A stretch of 22,235 bases of DNA from H17-190 sp034435615 (GCA_034435615.1 DAOTWZ010000082.1:1-22235), one strand, 5' to 3'. Counted from the stretch's first letter, positions 1-7,213 are shown. Notes: a model not told the origin generated them from the letters alone. Numbers and translations are program-made.

Positions 1-297
1 ACCAGCATCTTCGTCAAGACCATGAGCACCCCCTATGAGGCCCGCTGTCGCCACTGCGGCGGCCAGCGGCTGGAGCGGGCCGTCTCCCGCTTCGCCTACC
101 ACAAGAGCGAGCAGACCATCCTTGAGCAGTACGGGTCGGAGCCCCGTCGCCTGGAGGACTACAAGGACCCCCGCCAGATCGGCCGCTGGGTGGAGCGTCG
201 CTTCCAGGAGTTCGGCATGGAGCTGCCCCGTGAGGCGAGGGAGATGATTGACGCTGCCCGCGAGGGCGAGTTCCCCGAGCCGGTCAAGGACATCTGA
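1..297 (+). CDS. FmdB-type zinc-ribbon protein, 5' end missing
   Basis: The reading frame is open from the first base and ends in TGA at 295-297, giving 98 visible residues, so the true start lies upstream of the window. The ATG at 22 is probably internal. What is visible looks like the second half of an FmdB/CxxC_CxxC_SSSS zinc ribbon: a CxxC pair (CRHC, residues 16-19 of the visible protein) followed by GGQRLERAVSRFAY, the usual continuation after the second knuckle. The first CxxC pair would lie upstream. The C-terminal 60 residues are charged and probably helical, with a DPRQIGRWVERRFQEFG segment typical of longer FmdB-like proteins in this sort of genome. Such proteins are called putative regulators, but their biochemical role is largely unknown. 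A translin-family gene starts 17 nt downstream, suggesting co-transcription. Family assignment is fairly secure; function is not. Confidence 0.75.
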   Translation, partial: TSIFVKTMSTPYEARCRHCGGQRLERAVSRFAYHKSEQTILEQYGSEPRRLEDYKDPRQIGRWVERRFQEFGMELPREAREMIDAAREGEFPEPVKDI

Positions 298-314
298 GGT
301 TGGGGGCGCAGGCC

Positions 315-956
315 ATGGACACCGACGGCCTCCGCGGCATCGCCGAGCGGCTACGGGAGCACCTGGACCGCAAGCACCAGGCCCGGGAGACCGCCCTGTC
401 CCTCTGTCGGGAGGTGGTGCGCCTCTCCGCCAACGCCATCCGCGCCGCCCACCGTCAGGAATGGGAGCAGGCGCGCGCCCTCACCACCCAGGCGCGGGAG
501 CGCCTCCTGCAGGCCCGCGCCGCCCTGGCCGACCACCTGGACATCTACTACGCCGGCTTCGTCCACGACGCCGCCAAGGAGTACGCCGAGGCCGCCTGCA
601 CCCTGGCCCTCCTGGCCGGGGAGCCCCTCCCCGGGCCCGAGGAGCTGGCGGTGGAGGCCCAGGCCTATCTCAACGGCCTGGGGGAGACGGTGGGGGAGCT
701 GCGGCGCCACCTCCTGGACAGCCTTCGCCACGGCGACCTGGCCCACTGCGAGGAGACCCTGGCCGCCATGAGCGACATCTACGACGTCCTCCTGGCCATG
801 GACTACCCGGAGGCCGTCACCGCCGGCCTCCGTCGCACCACCGATGCCGTCCGCGGCCTCCTGGAGCGGACGCGGGGCGACTTCACCGTCGCCTATGTGC
901 AGCGGCGTCTGGAGGAGCGCCTCCAGGCCCTGGACGAGAGATTGGGCCGCCCCTAG
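315..956 (+). CDS. Translin-family protein (archaeal-type translin/TRAX homologue)
   Basis: A 213-residue, strongly helical protein. The hallmarks of the translin fold family are REVVRLSANAIRAAHR (residues 32-47), YYAGFVHDAAKEYAEA (78-93), YLNGLGETVGELRRH (118-132), and MSDIYDVLLAMDYPEA followed by GLRRTTDAVRGLLERTRGD (152-189). Translin and TRAX form ring-shaped nucleic-acid-binding complexes (C3PO), and TRAX-type subunits cleave RNA with a cluster of acidic residues. Here E89, E92, E124 and E128 fall where I would align the TRAX acidic residues, so RNase activity is possible; this alignment is from memory. The ATG at 315 is chosen because the alternative TTG at 300 adds only five residues and the GAGG at 297-300 sits suitably upstream. 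It follows the FmdB-type gene by 17 nt and ends 2 nt from the convergent DUF3237 gene. The family call is strong; substrate and pathway are unknown. Confidence 0.85.
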   Translation: MDTDGLRGIAERLREHLDRKHQARETALSLCREVVRLSANAIRAAHRQEWEQARALTTQARERLLQARAALADHLDIYYAGFVHDAAKEYAEAACTLALLAGEPLPGPEELAVEAQAYLNGLGETVGELRRHLLDSLRHGDLAHCEETLAAMSDIYDVLLAMDYPEAVTAGLRRTTDAVRGLLERTRGDFTVAYVQRRLEERLQALDERLGRP

Positions 957-958
957 CC

Positions 959-1414
959 CTAGGTCAGAGCGTACACGCTGTAGTGCACGCTTCCCCCCGG
1001 GCCCACCGAGCCCACGCCCACCGCCAGCGTGCGGTTGAGCCAGGCGTAGGCCTCGCTCCCCGTCTCGAAGCGGGGGGCCGTGTACCAGTAGTACTGGTCA
1101 CGGGGCGGCGACTCCCCCCGCCCCATGTGCTCCGTGATGAGGGAGAAGGGGCGCATGACGCCGCCGTAGGCCATGTAGATGAGGGCGCCGTCCTCCGTGC
1201 GCAGGGTGAGGCGCACGTCCAGCTCCCCGGCGTCCCCGTCCAGCACCAGCCAGTCCGCCCCGCCGGGGAGGACCTCCCCCTTCATGCGAGGCCCCTCGAA
1301 CCTCCCGCCCGACACCGGAAAGATGAGACGGCGTCCCCGCGGCCCGCTCCCCACATTGTGAGGGCGATCCGCCTGGAGCCAGATATCGAACAGCAGCTCG
1401 AACCGGGGCTCCAT
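959..1414 (-). CDS. DUF3237 (UPF0311) family protein
   Basis: A 151-residue protein matching the DUF3237 family in length and pattern. It starts MEPRFELLFDIWLQ, has the conserved N-terminal strand followed by GPRGRRLIFPVSGGRFEGPRMKGEVLPGGADWL (first half), and then LDVRLTLRTEDGALIYMAYGG and a C-terminal Y-x-WLN segment near residues 123-127. These small beta-barrel-like proteins are widespread and have no firmly established activity. The ATG at 1412-1414 has a consensus Shine-Dalgarno AGGAGGT at 1422-1428 with 7 nt spacing. A sigma70-type promoter lies at 1474-1503, back to back with the groES promoter. The stop codon lies 2 nt from that of the convergent translin gene, with no obvious terminator between. 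The family assignment rests on recognised sequence pattern. Confidence 0.82.
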   Translation of the reverse strand: MEPRFELLFDIWLQADRPHNVGSGPRGRRLIFPVSGGRFEGPRMKGEVLPGGADWLVLDGDAGELDVRLTLRTEDGALIYMAYGGVMRPFSLITEHMGRGESPPRDQYYWYTAPRFETGSEAYAWLNRTLAVGVGSVGPGGSVHYSVYALT

Positions 1415-1473
1415 AGGGCGTACCTCCTGCCCGAGACTGGAGCGCTGGCGGCCGCCAGCGCAGCGACAGAGGG

Positions 1474-1503
1474 ATGATAGAGAGCGCCAGCCGCCCCCGT
1501 CAA
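1474..1503 (-). promoter_or_regulatory. Promoter of the DUF3237 gene
   Basis: Read on the minus strand: -35 TTGACG (1498-1503), an 18-nt spacer, and -10 TATCAT (1474-1479, five of six consensus bases). This predicts transcription starting near 1467 and a leader of about 50 nt before the AGGAGGT ribosome-binding site. It is divergent from the groES promoter, with 15 bp between the two -35 elements. Confidence 0.6.
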
Positions 1504-1518
1504 CTGTCAGCCCCCCTC

Positions 1519-1547
1519 TTGCACAACCGCCCCGTCCCGGTTAATAT
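1519..1547 (+). promoter_or_regulatory. Sigma70-type promoter of groES-groEL
   Basis: -35-like TTGCAC (1519-1524), exactly 17 nt of spacer, and -10 TAATAT (1542-1547). The predicted transcription start is around 1554, immediately before the CIRCE operator, which is the usual arrangement for HrcA repression of a housekeeping promoter. The -10 is strong; the -35 matches only in its TTG. Confidence 0.65.
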
Positions 1548-1557
1548 ACGGGTTAGG

Positions 1558-1584
1558 TTAGCACTCTGCTTCCCCGAGTGCTAA
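1558..1584. promoter_or_regulatory. CIRCE operator (HrcA-binding site)
   Basis: A perfect copy of the classical CIRCE inverted repeat: TTAGCACTC at 1558-1566, a 9-nt spacer, and GAGTGCTAA at 1576-1584. Arms and spacer length match the canonical element exactly. HrcA binds CIRCE to repress groE and dnaK operons and releases it upon heat stress, when GroEL is titrated by unfolded proteins. It lies just after the predicted start of transcription and 41 nt before groES. hrcA itself is not in this window. Confidence 0.97.
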
Positions 1585-1625
1585 ACCGAAGCAAAAACCC
1601 CGTGTGGAAGGGAGGGAAAGTCTCC

Positions 1626-1946
1626 ATGGCCACCAAGACCAGCGCCAAGATCACGCCCCTGGCTGACCGCGTCGTCGTCAAGCAGATCAAGCAGGAAGAG
1701 GTGCGGCCCAGCGGCCTGGTGGTGCCCGACACCGCCCGCGAGAAGCCCCAGGTGGGAGAGGTCATAGCCGTGGGTCCCGGCCGCCTGGACGAGAACGGCA
1801 AGCGCATCCCCATGGACCTCAAGGTGGGCGACAAGGTCATCTTCGCCAAGTACTCCGGCCAGGAGGTCCCCAAGGGGCTGCTCAGCGACGAAGAGGAAGA
1901 GTACCTGATCCTCAAGGAGAGCGACATCCTGGCCAAGCTTGAATAA
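1626..1946 (+). CDS. groES: Co-chaperonin GroES (10 kDa)
   Basis: A 106-residue protein with the full GroES pattern: ITPLADRVVVKQIKQEE at the N-terminus, the mobile loop region EVRPSGLVVPDTAREKPQVGEVIAVGPG, then GDKVIFAKYSGQEV and the terminal EEYLILKESDILAKLE. It caps the GroEL ring so that client proteins fold in the enclosed cytoplasmic chamber. The start at 1626 is preferred because the GGAGG at 1611-1615 gives a 10-nt spacing and MATKTSAKITPLADR fits family N-termini; an upstream in-frame ATG at 1578 lies within CIRCE. groEL begins 30 nt downstream. Regulation is by the CIRCE operator at 1558-1584. Confidence 0.97.
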   Translation: MATKTSAKITPLADRVVVKQIKQEEVRPSGLVVPDTAREKPQVGEVIAVGPGRLDENGKRIPMDLKVGDKVIFAKYSGQEVPKGLLSDEEEEYLILKESDILAKLE

Positions 1947-1976
1947 CAGCGCCCACATACCGAGGAGGAGAGAGAT

Positions 1977-3602
1977 ATGCCAGCCAAGCAGATCATCTTC
2001 GCGGAGGAGGCGCGCCGGCGTCTCAAGGAAGGCGTGGACACCCTGGCTGACGCTGTCAAGGTCACCCTGGGTCCCCGCGGCCGCAATGTGGTCCTGGAGA
2101 AGAAGTTCGGCGCCCCCGCCGTGGTGGACGACGGCGTCAGCGTCGCCAAGGAGATAGAGCTCAAGGACCCCTTCGCCAACCTGGGCGCCCAGCTCGCCAA
2201 GGAGGTGGCCACCAAGACCAACGACGTCGCCGGTGACGGCACCACCACTGCCACCGTCCTGGCCCAGGCCCTGGTCCGGGAGGGGATGCGAAACGTGGCC
2301 GCCGGCGCCAACCCCATGGCCCTCAAGCGGGGCATCGAGCGGGGCGTGGAGGAGGTGGTCCAGGCCCTGCGTGAGCTGGCCCAGCCCGTGGCCGGGCGCG
2401 AGCAGATCAAGCACGTGGCCACCATCTCCGGCCATGACCCCGCCATCGGCGAGATCATCGCCGACGTCATGGAGAAGGTAGGTAAGGACGGCGTCATCAC
2501 CGTCGAAGAGGGCAAGTCCATCCACATGGAGACGGAGTACGTGGAGGGCATGCAGCTCGACCGCGGCTACGTCTCCCCCTACTTCGTCACCAACCCCGAG
2601 CGGATGGAGGCCGTCGTCGAGGAGCCCTACATCCTGGTGACGGACAAGCGCATCTCCTCCGTCCAGGACATACTCCCCATCCTGGAGCGGCTCCTCCAGA
2701 CCGGCAAGAAGGACATCGTCATCATCTGCGACGACCTGGAGGGAGAGGCCCTGGCCACCCTGGTGGTCAACAAGCTGCGGGGCACCCTCAACGCCCTGGC
2801 CATCAAGGCCCCCTCCTTCGGTGAGCGGCGCAAGGCCATCCTGGAGGACATCGCCATCCTCACCGGCGGCCAGGTGATATCCGAGGAGCTGGGCCGTCGC
2901 CTGGAGAACGCCCAGCTCTCCGACCTGGGCCGCGCCCGCCGCGTCGTCTCCACCAAGGAGGAGACCGTCATCATCGAGGGCTACGGCTCCGACGAGGCGA
3001 TCCAGGCCCGTATCAAGCAGATCAAGGCCCAGATCGACGAGGCCACCAGCGACTTCGACCGCGAGAAGCTGCAGGAGCGGCTGGCTAAGCTGGCGGGCGG
3101 CGTCGCCGTCATCAAGGTGGGCGCCCCCACCGAGGTGGAGCTCAAGGAGCGCAAGCTGCGGGTGGAGGACGCCCTCTCCGCCACCCGCGCCGCCGTGGAG
3201 GAGGGGATCGTCCCCGGCGGCGGCGTGGCCCTCCTGCGCTGCCTGAGCGCCCTGGACAAGCTGGAGCAGGAGCTGGAGGGCGATGAGCTCACCGGCGTCC
3301 GCATCCTGCGGCGGGCCCTGGAGGAGCCCCTGCGCCAGATCGCCGAGAACGCCGGGCTGGAGGGCTCCATCGTCGTAGAGCAGGTGCGGGCCGCCGAGGA
3401 CCCCTTCTTCGGCTTCGACGCCGACAGGATGGAGTTCGGCAACCTGGTGGAGTGGGGCATCATAGACCCGGCCAAGGTGACCCGCACCGCCCTGGAGAAC
3501 GCCAGCTCCATCGCCGCCCTGGTGCTCACCACGGAGACGCTGGTGACGGAGGTGCCGGAGCCGCCCAAGTCTCCGGAGCCAGCGCCTCCCATGGAGTACT
3601 AA
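1977..3602 (+). CDS. groEL: Chaperonin GroEL (60 kDa)
   Basis: A 541-residue chaperonin, close to the usual 540-550. The ATP-binding loop AGDGTTTATVLAQ includes D87, and the catalytic Asp of RVEDALSATRAAVEEG is D398, both at the same numbers as in E. coli GroEL. The apical domain contains VEGMQLDRGYVSPYFVTNPE (189-208) and the C-terminal equatorial part has GIVPGGGVALLR. It forms the double ring that folds proteins with GroES and ATP. The ATG at 1977 follows a strong GAGGAGGAG ribosome-binding site at 1962-1970. The tail is unusual: it ends with a Pro/Glu-rich stretch and MEY (about residues 525-541) rather than the Gly-Gly-Met repeats typical of bacterial GroEL. It is co-transcribed with groES, and a palindromic hairpin follows at 3620. 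Confidence 0.98.
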   Translation: MPAKQIIFAEEARRRLKEGVDTLADAVKVTLGPRGRNVVLEKKFGAPAVVDDGVSVAKEIELKDPFANLGAQLAKEVATKTNDVAGDGTTTATVLAQALVREGMRNVAAGANPMALKRGIERGVEEVVQALRELAQPVAGREQIKHVATISGHDPAIGEIIADVMEKVGKDGVITVEEGKSIHMETEYVEGMQLDRGYVSPYFVTNPERMEAVVEEPYILVTDKRISSVQDILPILERLLQTGKKDIVIICDDLEGEALATLVVNKLRGTLNALAIKAPSFGERRKAILEDIAILTGGQVISEELGRRLENAQLSDLGRARRVVSTKEETVIIEGYGSDEAIQARIKQIKAQIDEATSDFDREKLQERLAKLAGGVAVIKVGAPTEVELKERKLRVEDALSATRAAVEEGIVPGGGVALLRCLSALDKLEQELEGDELTGVRILRRALEEPLRQIAENAGLEGSIVVEQVRAAEDPFFGFDADRMEFGNLVEWGIIDPAKVTRTALENASSIAALVLTTETLVTEVPEPPKSPEPAPPMEY

Positions 3603-3619
3603 GCACACCCCGCGGAAGG

Positions 3620-3649
3620 TTGCGGCCCGCCCCATGGGGCGGGCCGCAA
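3620..3649. terminator. Perfect 30-nt palindrome, likely bidirectional terminator hairpin
   Basis: 14-nt arms, TTGCGGCCCGCCCC and its exact complement, flank AT, so the whole 30 nt is self-complementary. It lies between the convergent groEL and M16 peptidase genes, 17 nt after the groEL stop. No run of T follows on either side, so it is a very stable hairpin rather than a textbook Rho-independent terminator. Confidence 0.65.
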
Positions 3650-3709
3650 CGCGTCTCTACGCCTAAGAAGGCCAAGCAGGGGGACGCGGGGTAGGAATGC
3701 CGGAGGCGG

Positions 3710-4981
3710 CTAGGCGCCCAGGAGGGAAGCGAACCGCTCCTCCGAGCGGAAGGGGCCCACCAGGGCCAGGCGGAGGTCCTCGGGGCGCAGGAGCTGCCCG
3801 GCCAGCCGCTGCACATCGTCCGGGGTGACGGCCTCCATGCTGGCCAGCACCTCCTCCGGCGTGCGGACGCTCCCCAGGAGGAGCTCCTGCCCGCCCAGCC
3901 AGCCCGAGAGGCTGCGGGTGTCCTCCAGGCGCAGCAGGAGCCGGCCCTTGGCCAGCTCCCGGGCCCGGTTCAGCTCCGTCTCCGCCAGGCCCTGGGAGCG
4001 CAGGCGCTCCAGCTCCTCCAGCACCAGGGCCACCACCTCGTCCGCCTGGTCGGGGTCGGTGGCGGCGTAGATGCTCAGCGCCCCGGCGTCCAGGAACTGG
4101 TTGACAGAGGAGTGGACCTCGTAGACCAGGCCCCGCTTCTCCCGCAGCTCCAGGAAGAGGCGGCTGCTCATCCCCTCCCCCAGGACGACGGAGAGGAGGC
4201 CCAGGGCGTAGCGGTCCGGGTGGTTCAGGGGCAGGCCGTGGGCCACCAGGCAGATATGGGCCTGCTCCGTCTCCTTGTAGCGCAGACGGACGCGCGGCCC
4301 GGCGCCGTTGCGGGCCGGTATCCAGCGCCCCGGCTGCCCGGCCGGCCACCTGCCGGCCCACTGCCAGACAGCGTCCACCACCTCCTGGTGGTCTATGCGG
4401 CCCGCCACCGCCACCACCATGTTGCTGGCCACGTACTGCCGGCGCAGGTAGGCCAGGGCCTGCTCCCGGGTGATGGCCTCCACGCTCTCCCTGGTGCCGG
4501 CCACGTCCCGGCCCAGGGGGTTGTCGGGCCAGAGGGCGGAATCGGCCAGGAGGAAGGCGAGCTGGGGCGGCGAGTCCTCCACCGAGGCCAGCTCCTCCAG
4601 GATGACCCGTCGCTCCTTCTCCATCTCCCGCGGGTCGAACAGGGGGCAGGAGACCAGATCCAGCAGGAGGCGCAGGGCCATGGAGAAGTGGTTGCTGGCC
4701 ACCTTGGCGTAGAACACCGTCAGCTCACGGTCGGTGCCGCCGTTGAGGTGGCCGCCTATGGCGTCCACAACCTCGGCGATGTCCAGAGCGGTGGGGAGCG
4801 TCTCCGTCCCCTTGAAGCACATGTGCTCCACGAAGTGGGAGATACCGGCCTCCGCGTCCTCCTCGTAGCGGGAACCAGCGCCTATGTAAACGCTCACTGC
4901 CACCGAGTAGGCGTAGGGCACCGTGGCAGTGACGATCCGCAGTCCGTTGGGCAGGACTGTCTTCTGGTAGGCGTGTACCAA
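3710..4981 (-). CDS. M16-family zinc metallopeptidase (processing-peptidase-like)
   Basis: A 423-residue protein of the M16B (YmxG/mitochondrial processing peptidase beta-like) type. The inverted zinc motif HFVEH occupies residues 49-53: H49 and H53 would bind zinc and E52 is catalytic. The third ligand, E129 in VILEELA, is exactly 76 residues after H53, as the family rule requires. The second half carries the R/Y element in SSRLFLELREKRGLVYEVHSS. The protein probably degrades or processes peptides in the cytoplasm; no signal peptide is visible. The start is TTG at 4979-4981, preceded on the minus strand by AAGGTAGAGAG as ribosome-binding site. A promoter-like element lies at 5122-5150, separating it from the upstream Nudix gene. 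Its partner M16 subunit, if any, is not nearby. Confidence 0.92.
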   Translation of the reverse strand: MVHAYQKTVLPNGLRIVTATVPYAYSVAVSVYIGAGSRYEEDAEAGISHFVEHMCFKGTETLPTALDIAEVVDAIGGHLNGGTDRELTVFYAKVASNHFSMALRLLLDLVSCPLFDPREMEKERRVILEELASVEDSPPQLAFLLADSALWPDNPLGRDVAGTRESVEAITREQALAYLRRQYVASNMVVAVAGRIDHQEVVDAVWQWAGRWPAGQPGRWIPARNGAGPRVRLRYKETEQAHICLVAHGLPLNHPDRYALGLLSVVLGEGMSSRLFLELREKRGLVYEVHSSVNQFLDAGALSIYAATDPDQADEVVALVLEELERLRSQGLAETELNRARELAKGRLLLRLEDTRSLSGWLGGQELLLGSVRTPEEVLASMEAVTPDDVQRLAGQLLRPEDLRLALVGPFRSEERFASLLGA

Positions 4982-5121
4982 CTCTCTACCTTGCTCCCCC
5001 GCTTCGCTGGCCCGCTGCTGCGGCAGTCCCCGTCGAGGCGAGACGGCATCCTCCGCCCTCCTCCCCGCCTCCCCGGCCCCGGGAGGAGCGACGGCCAGGC
5101 CGCGCCCTCCGCCCGGTTATT

Positions 5122-5150
5122 ATTGTCAGGCCTGGCGGGCCGCCGGTCAA
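5122..5150 (-). promoter_or_regulatory. Likely promoter of the M16 peptidase gene
   Basis: On the minus strand, -35 TTGACC (5145-5150) is followed by 17 nt and GACAAT (5122-5127), within a short AT-rich patch in otherwise GC-rich intergenic DNA (4982-5180). The -35 is five of six bases; the -10 is weaker, and an overlapping AATAAT offers an alternative with a 20-nt spacer. The predicted leader is about 130 nt, with no recognised riboswitch. Confidence 0.45.
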
Positions 5151-5180
5151 TGAAGGGCGCCGTCTGCCGGGGCGAGGGGT

Positions 5181-5858
5181 TCAGAAGAAGACGGGCCGGC
5201 GCTCCCTGAAGGCGTAGAGCTGGGCGGGACGGTGGGCGCCCCGCAGGGCCCGCCGCCCCGTGGGGACGACGATGCCCAGCGAGAGCATGCGCCGCCGGAA
5301 GTTGCGCTTGTCCAGGCGGCGTCCCAGGATCGCCTCGTAGACGTCCTGGAGCTGGGACATGGTGAAGCTGTCCGGCAGCAGGGAGTAGGCCACGTTGCTA
5401 TACTCCAGCTTGGCCCGCAGACGCCGCAGGGCGTAGTCCACCACCACCTCGTTGCGGAAGGCCAGGGGCGGCAGCCCCGCCACGGGGAACCAGGCCGGCT
5501 GCCACTCCTGCCGCCGGGCCAGGTGGGCCCGCCGGCTGTCCACCAGGGCGAAGTAGGCCACCGCCACACCGCCCCGGCCGTCCAGGTCATGGAAGGTGTA
5601 GAGCTGCTCCAGGTAGACGTCCTGGACGCCCGTCTCCTCCCGCAGCTTGCGGACGGCTGCCTCGTCCAGCCCCTCGTCCGGGGCCAGGAGGCCGCCCGGG
5701 AGAGACCACCAGTCCTGGAAGGGGGGAGCGCTGCGGCGGACCAGCAGAAGGCGCAGGCTCCCCTCCGCCACGGTGAAGATGACCACCAAGACGGCCACCG
5801 GCCTGGTCAGGCCCCCGGTCGATGCCTGCGGGACGTCCTCCACGTGGTGGACGGTCAT
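5181..5858 (-). CDS. Nudix / winged-helix protein, NrtR-like transcriptional regulator
   Basis: A 225-residue protein with an N-terminal Nudix domain (about 20-150) and a C-terminal winged helix (about 160-217): LPDSFTMSQLQDVYEAILGR, then LDKRNFRRRMLSLGIVVPTG and RPAQLYAF. This is the architecture of NrtR, which represses NAD biosynthesis or sugar catabolism genes and responds to ADP-ribose or related ligands. The Nudix box runs G56 to V78, with E62 and the pair E74/E75 present, but the first Glu of the REUxEE core is K71, suggesting weak or lost hydrolase activity, as is common for regulatory members. The ATG lies 2 nt after the miaB stop, without a clear ribosome-binding site, so translation is probably coupled. 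No NAD biosynthesis gene is visible nearby. An ADP-ribose pyrophosphatase role is the main alternative. Confidence 0.82.
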   Translation of the reverse strand: MTVHHVEDVPQASTGGLTRPVAVLVVIFTVAEGSLRLLLVRRSAPPFQDWWSLPGGLLAPDEGLDEAAVRKLREETGVQDVYLEQLYTFHDLDGRGGVAVAYFALVDSRRAHLARRQEWQPAWFPVAGLPPLAFRNEVVVDYALRRLRAKLEYSNVAYSLLPDSFTMSQLQDVYEAILGRRLDKRNFRRRMLSLGIVVPTGRRALRGAHRPAQLYAFRERRPVFF

Positions 5859-5860
5859 TT

Positions 5861-7165
5861 CTAGCTGCCGGCCGGGGCGGCCGCGGCCACCAGCTCCCCC
5901 TGCAGGGACCAGGCGCTGGCGCGGGTGACCCGCACCTGGACCAGCTCGCCCGGGCGGGCCTCCCCCGGGAAGTGGACCAGCTTGTTGCTACGCGTGCGAC
6001 CGAAGGGCTTGCCGCCCCGCTCTCCCTCCACCAGCACCTCCTGGACGGTGCCCACCAGAGCGGCGTTGATCTCGCTGGCGATGCGCTCCTGGACAGCCTC
6101 CACGGCGTGGAGACGGCGCATCTTCTCGTGGTGGGGGACGTCGTCCTCCATCTGCCGCCAGGCGATGGTGCCCGGCCGGGGCGAGTAGGCGGCCACGTGC
6201 ACCTTATCGAAGCGCACCCGCTCCAGGAGGTCCAGGGTGTGCTGGAACTGCTCCTCCGTCTCGCCACAGAAGCCAACGATGACGTCGGTGGTGATGGCGC
6301 AGCCGGGCACCAGCTCCCGTATGCGGTCCACCCATTCCAGGTACTCCTCCACGGTGTAGCCGCGCCGCATGCGGGCCAGCACCTCGTTGTCACCGGCCTG
6401 GACGGGGATGTTGAAGTACTCGCAGACCTTGGGCAGCTCAGCCACGGAGCGGACGATGTGCTCCGTCATGTCCTTGGGGTAAGAGGTCAGGAAACGGATG
6501 CGCAGGAGGCCCGGTGTGTCGTGGATGGCGGCCATCAGGTCGCCCAGGTCGGGGCGGTCGGGCAGGTCTTTGCCGTAGGCCTCCACCGTCTGGCCCAGGA
6601 GCGTGACCTCCCGCACGCCGCGGCCGCAGAGGTAGGCCACCTCCCGCCGCACGTCCTCAATGGTGCGGGAGCGCTCGCGGCCCCGGCGGTAGGGGACTAT
6701 GCAGTAGGTGCAGAACTTGTTGCAACCATGGACCACCGGGACGTAGGCGGTGGGGCCTCTGGGCTCGGGGAAGGTCTCCGGCCAGAACTCGCCGCCCAGG
6801 TCGTTCTCCGGCACCAGCTCCCGCAGGATGGCATCGAAGTCCTGGGGACGGGCCCAGATGTCGACGAAGGGGAGACGGGCCTTGAGGTCGTCCACCCGCG
6901 GGCCCACCAGGCAGCCCATGACGGCGATGCGCATCCCCGGGTTTCGCTTCTCCTTGAGGTGGCGCAGGTAGCCCAGGTAGCTTATGGCGCGGTCTTCCGC
7001 CTTCTGGCGGACCACACAGGTGTTGACGACGGCCAGGTCGGCCTCCTCGGGGCGACTGGCCTCCTGGTAGCCCAGGCGGGCCAGGCCGGCCGCCAGTTTG
7101 GCCGAATCGGCCTCGTTCATCTGACAGCCTTCGGTCCAGATGTGGTAGCGCATGGCCATCAGCAA
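5861..7165 (-). CDS. miaB: tRNA-2-methylthio-N6-dimethylallyladenosine synthase MiaB
   Basis: A 434-residue radical-SAM methylthiotransferase with all six cluster cysteines: C14 (TEGCQMNEADS), C50 (NTCVVRQKAED) and C85 (MGCL) in the N-terminal UPF0004 domain, and C148, C152 and C155 (CNKFCTYC) in the radical-SAM domain. VLLGQ-type motifs appear as LLGQTVEAYG, and a C-terminal TRAM-like domain begins near residue 365. It adds the 2-methylthio group to N6-(di)methylallyl-A37 of tRNAs reading U-starting codons. RimO and MtaB are the alternatives, but NTCVVRQKAED and LGQTVEAYG favour MiaB. The start is TTG at 7163-7165, 9 nt from a GGAGGG; ATGs two and four codons later are spaced less well. It probably leads a transcript with the Nudix gene. 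Confidence 0.92.
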   Translation of the reverse strand: MLMAMRYHIWTEGCQMNEADSAKLAAGLARLGYQEASRPEEADLAVVNTCVVRQKAEDRAISYLGYLRHLKEKRNPGMRIAVMGCLVGPRVDDLKARLPFVDIWARPQDFDAILRELVPENDLGGEFWPETFPEPRGPTAYVPVVHGCNKFCTYCIVPYRRGRERSRTIEDVRREVAYLCGRGVREVTLLGQTVEAYGKDLPDRPDLGDLMAAIHDTPGLLRIRFLTSYPKDMTEHIVRSVAELPKVCEYFNIPVQAGDNEVLARMRRGYTVEEYLEWVDRIRELVPGCAITTDVIVGFCGETEEQFQHTLDLLERVRFDKVHVAAYSPRPGTIAWRQMEDDVPHHEKMRRLHAVEAVQERIASEINAALVGTVQEVLVEGERGGKPFGRTRSNKLVHFPGEARPGELVQVRVTRASAWSLQGELVAAAAPAGS

Positions 7166-7213
7166 ATTTTAGCACCCTCCGGCCCTCTGGGGGCAGAGGG
7201 GGCGCCGTTGGCA

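Noticed and set aside
1581..3635. Very long open frame on the minus strand opposite groES-groEL
   Set aside because: It is antisense to two certain genes; high GC suppresses stop codons, and the predicted product has low-complexity composition and matches no family.
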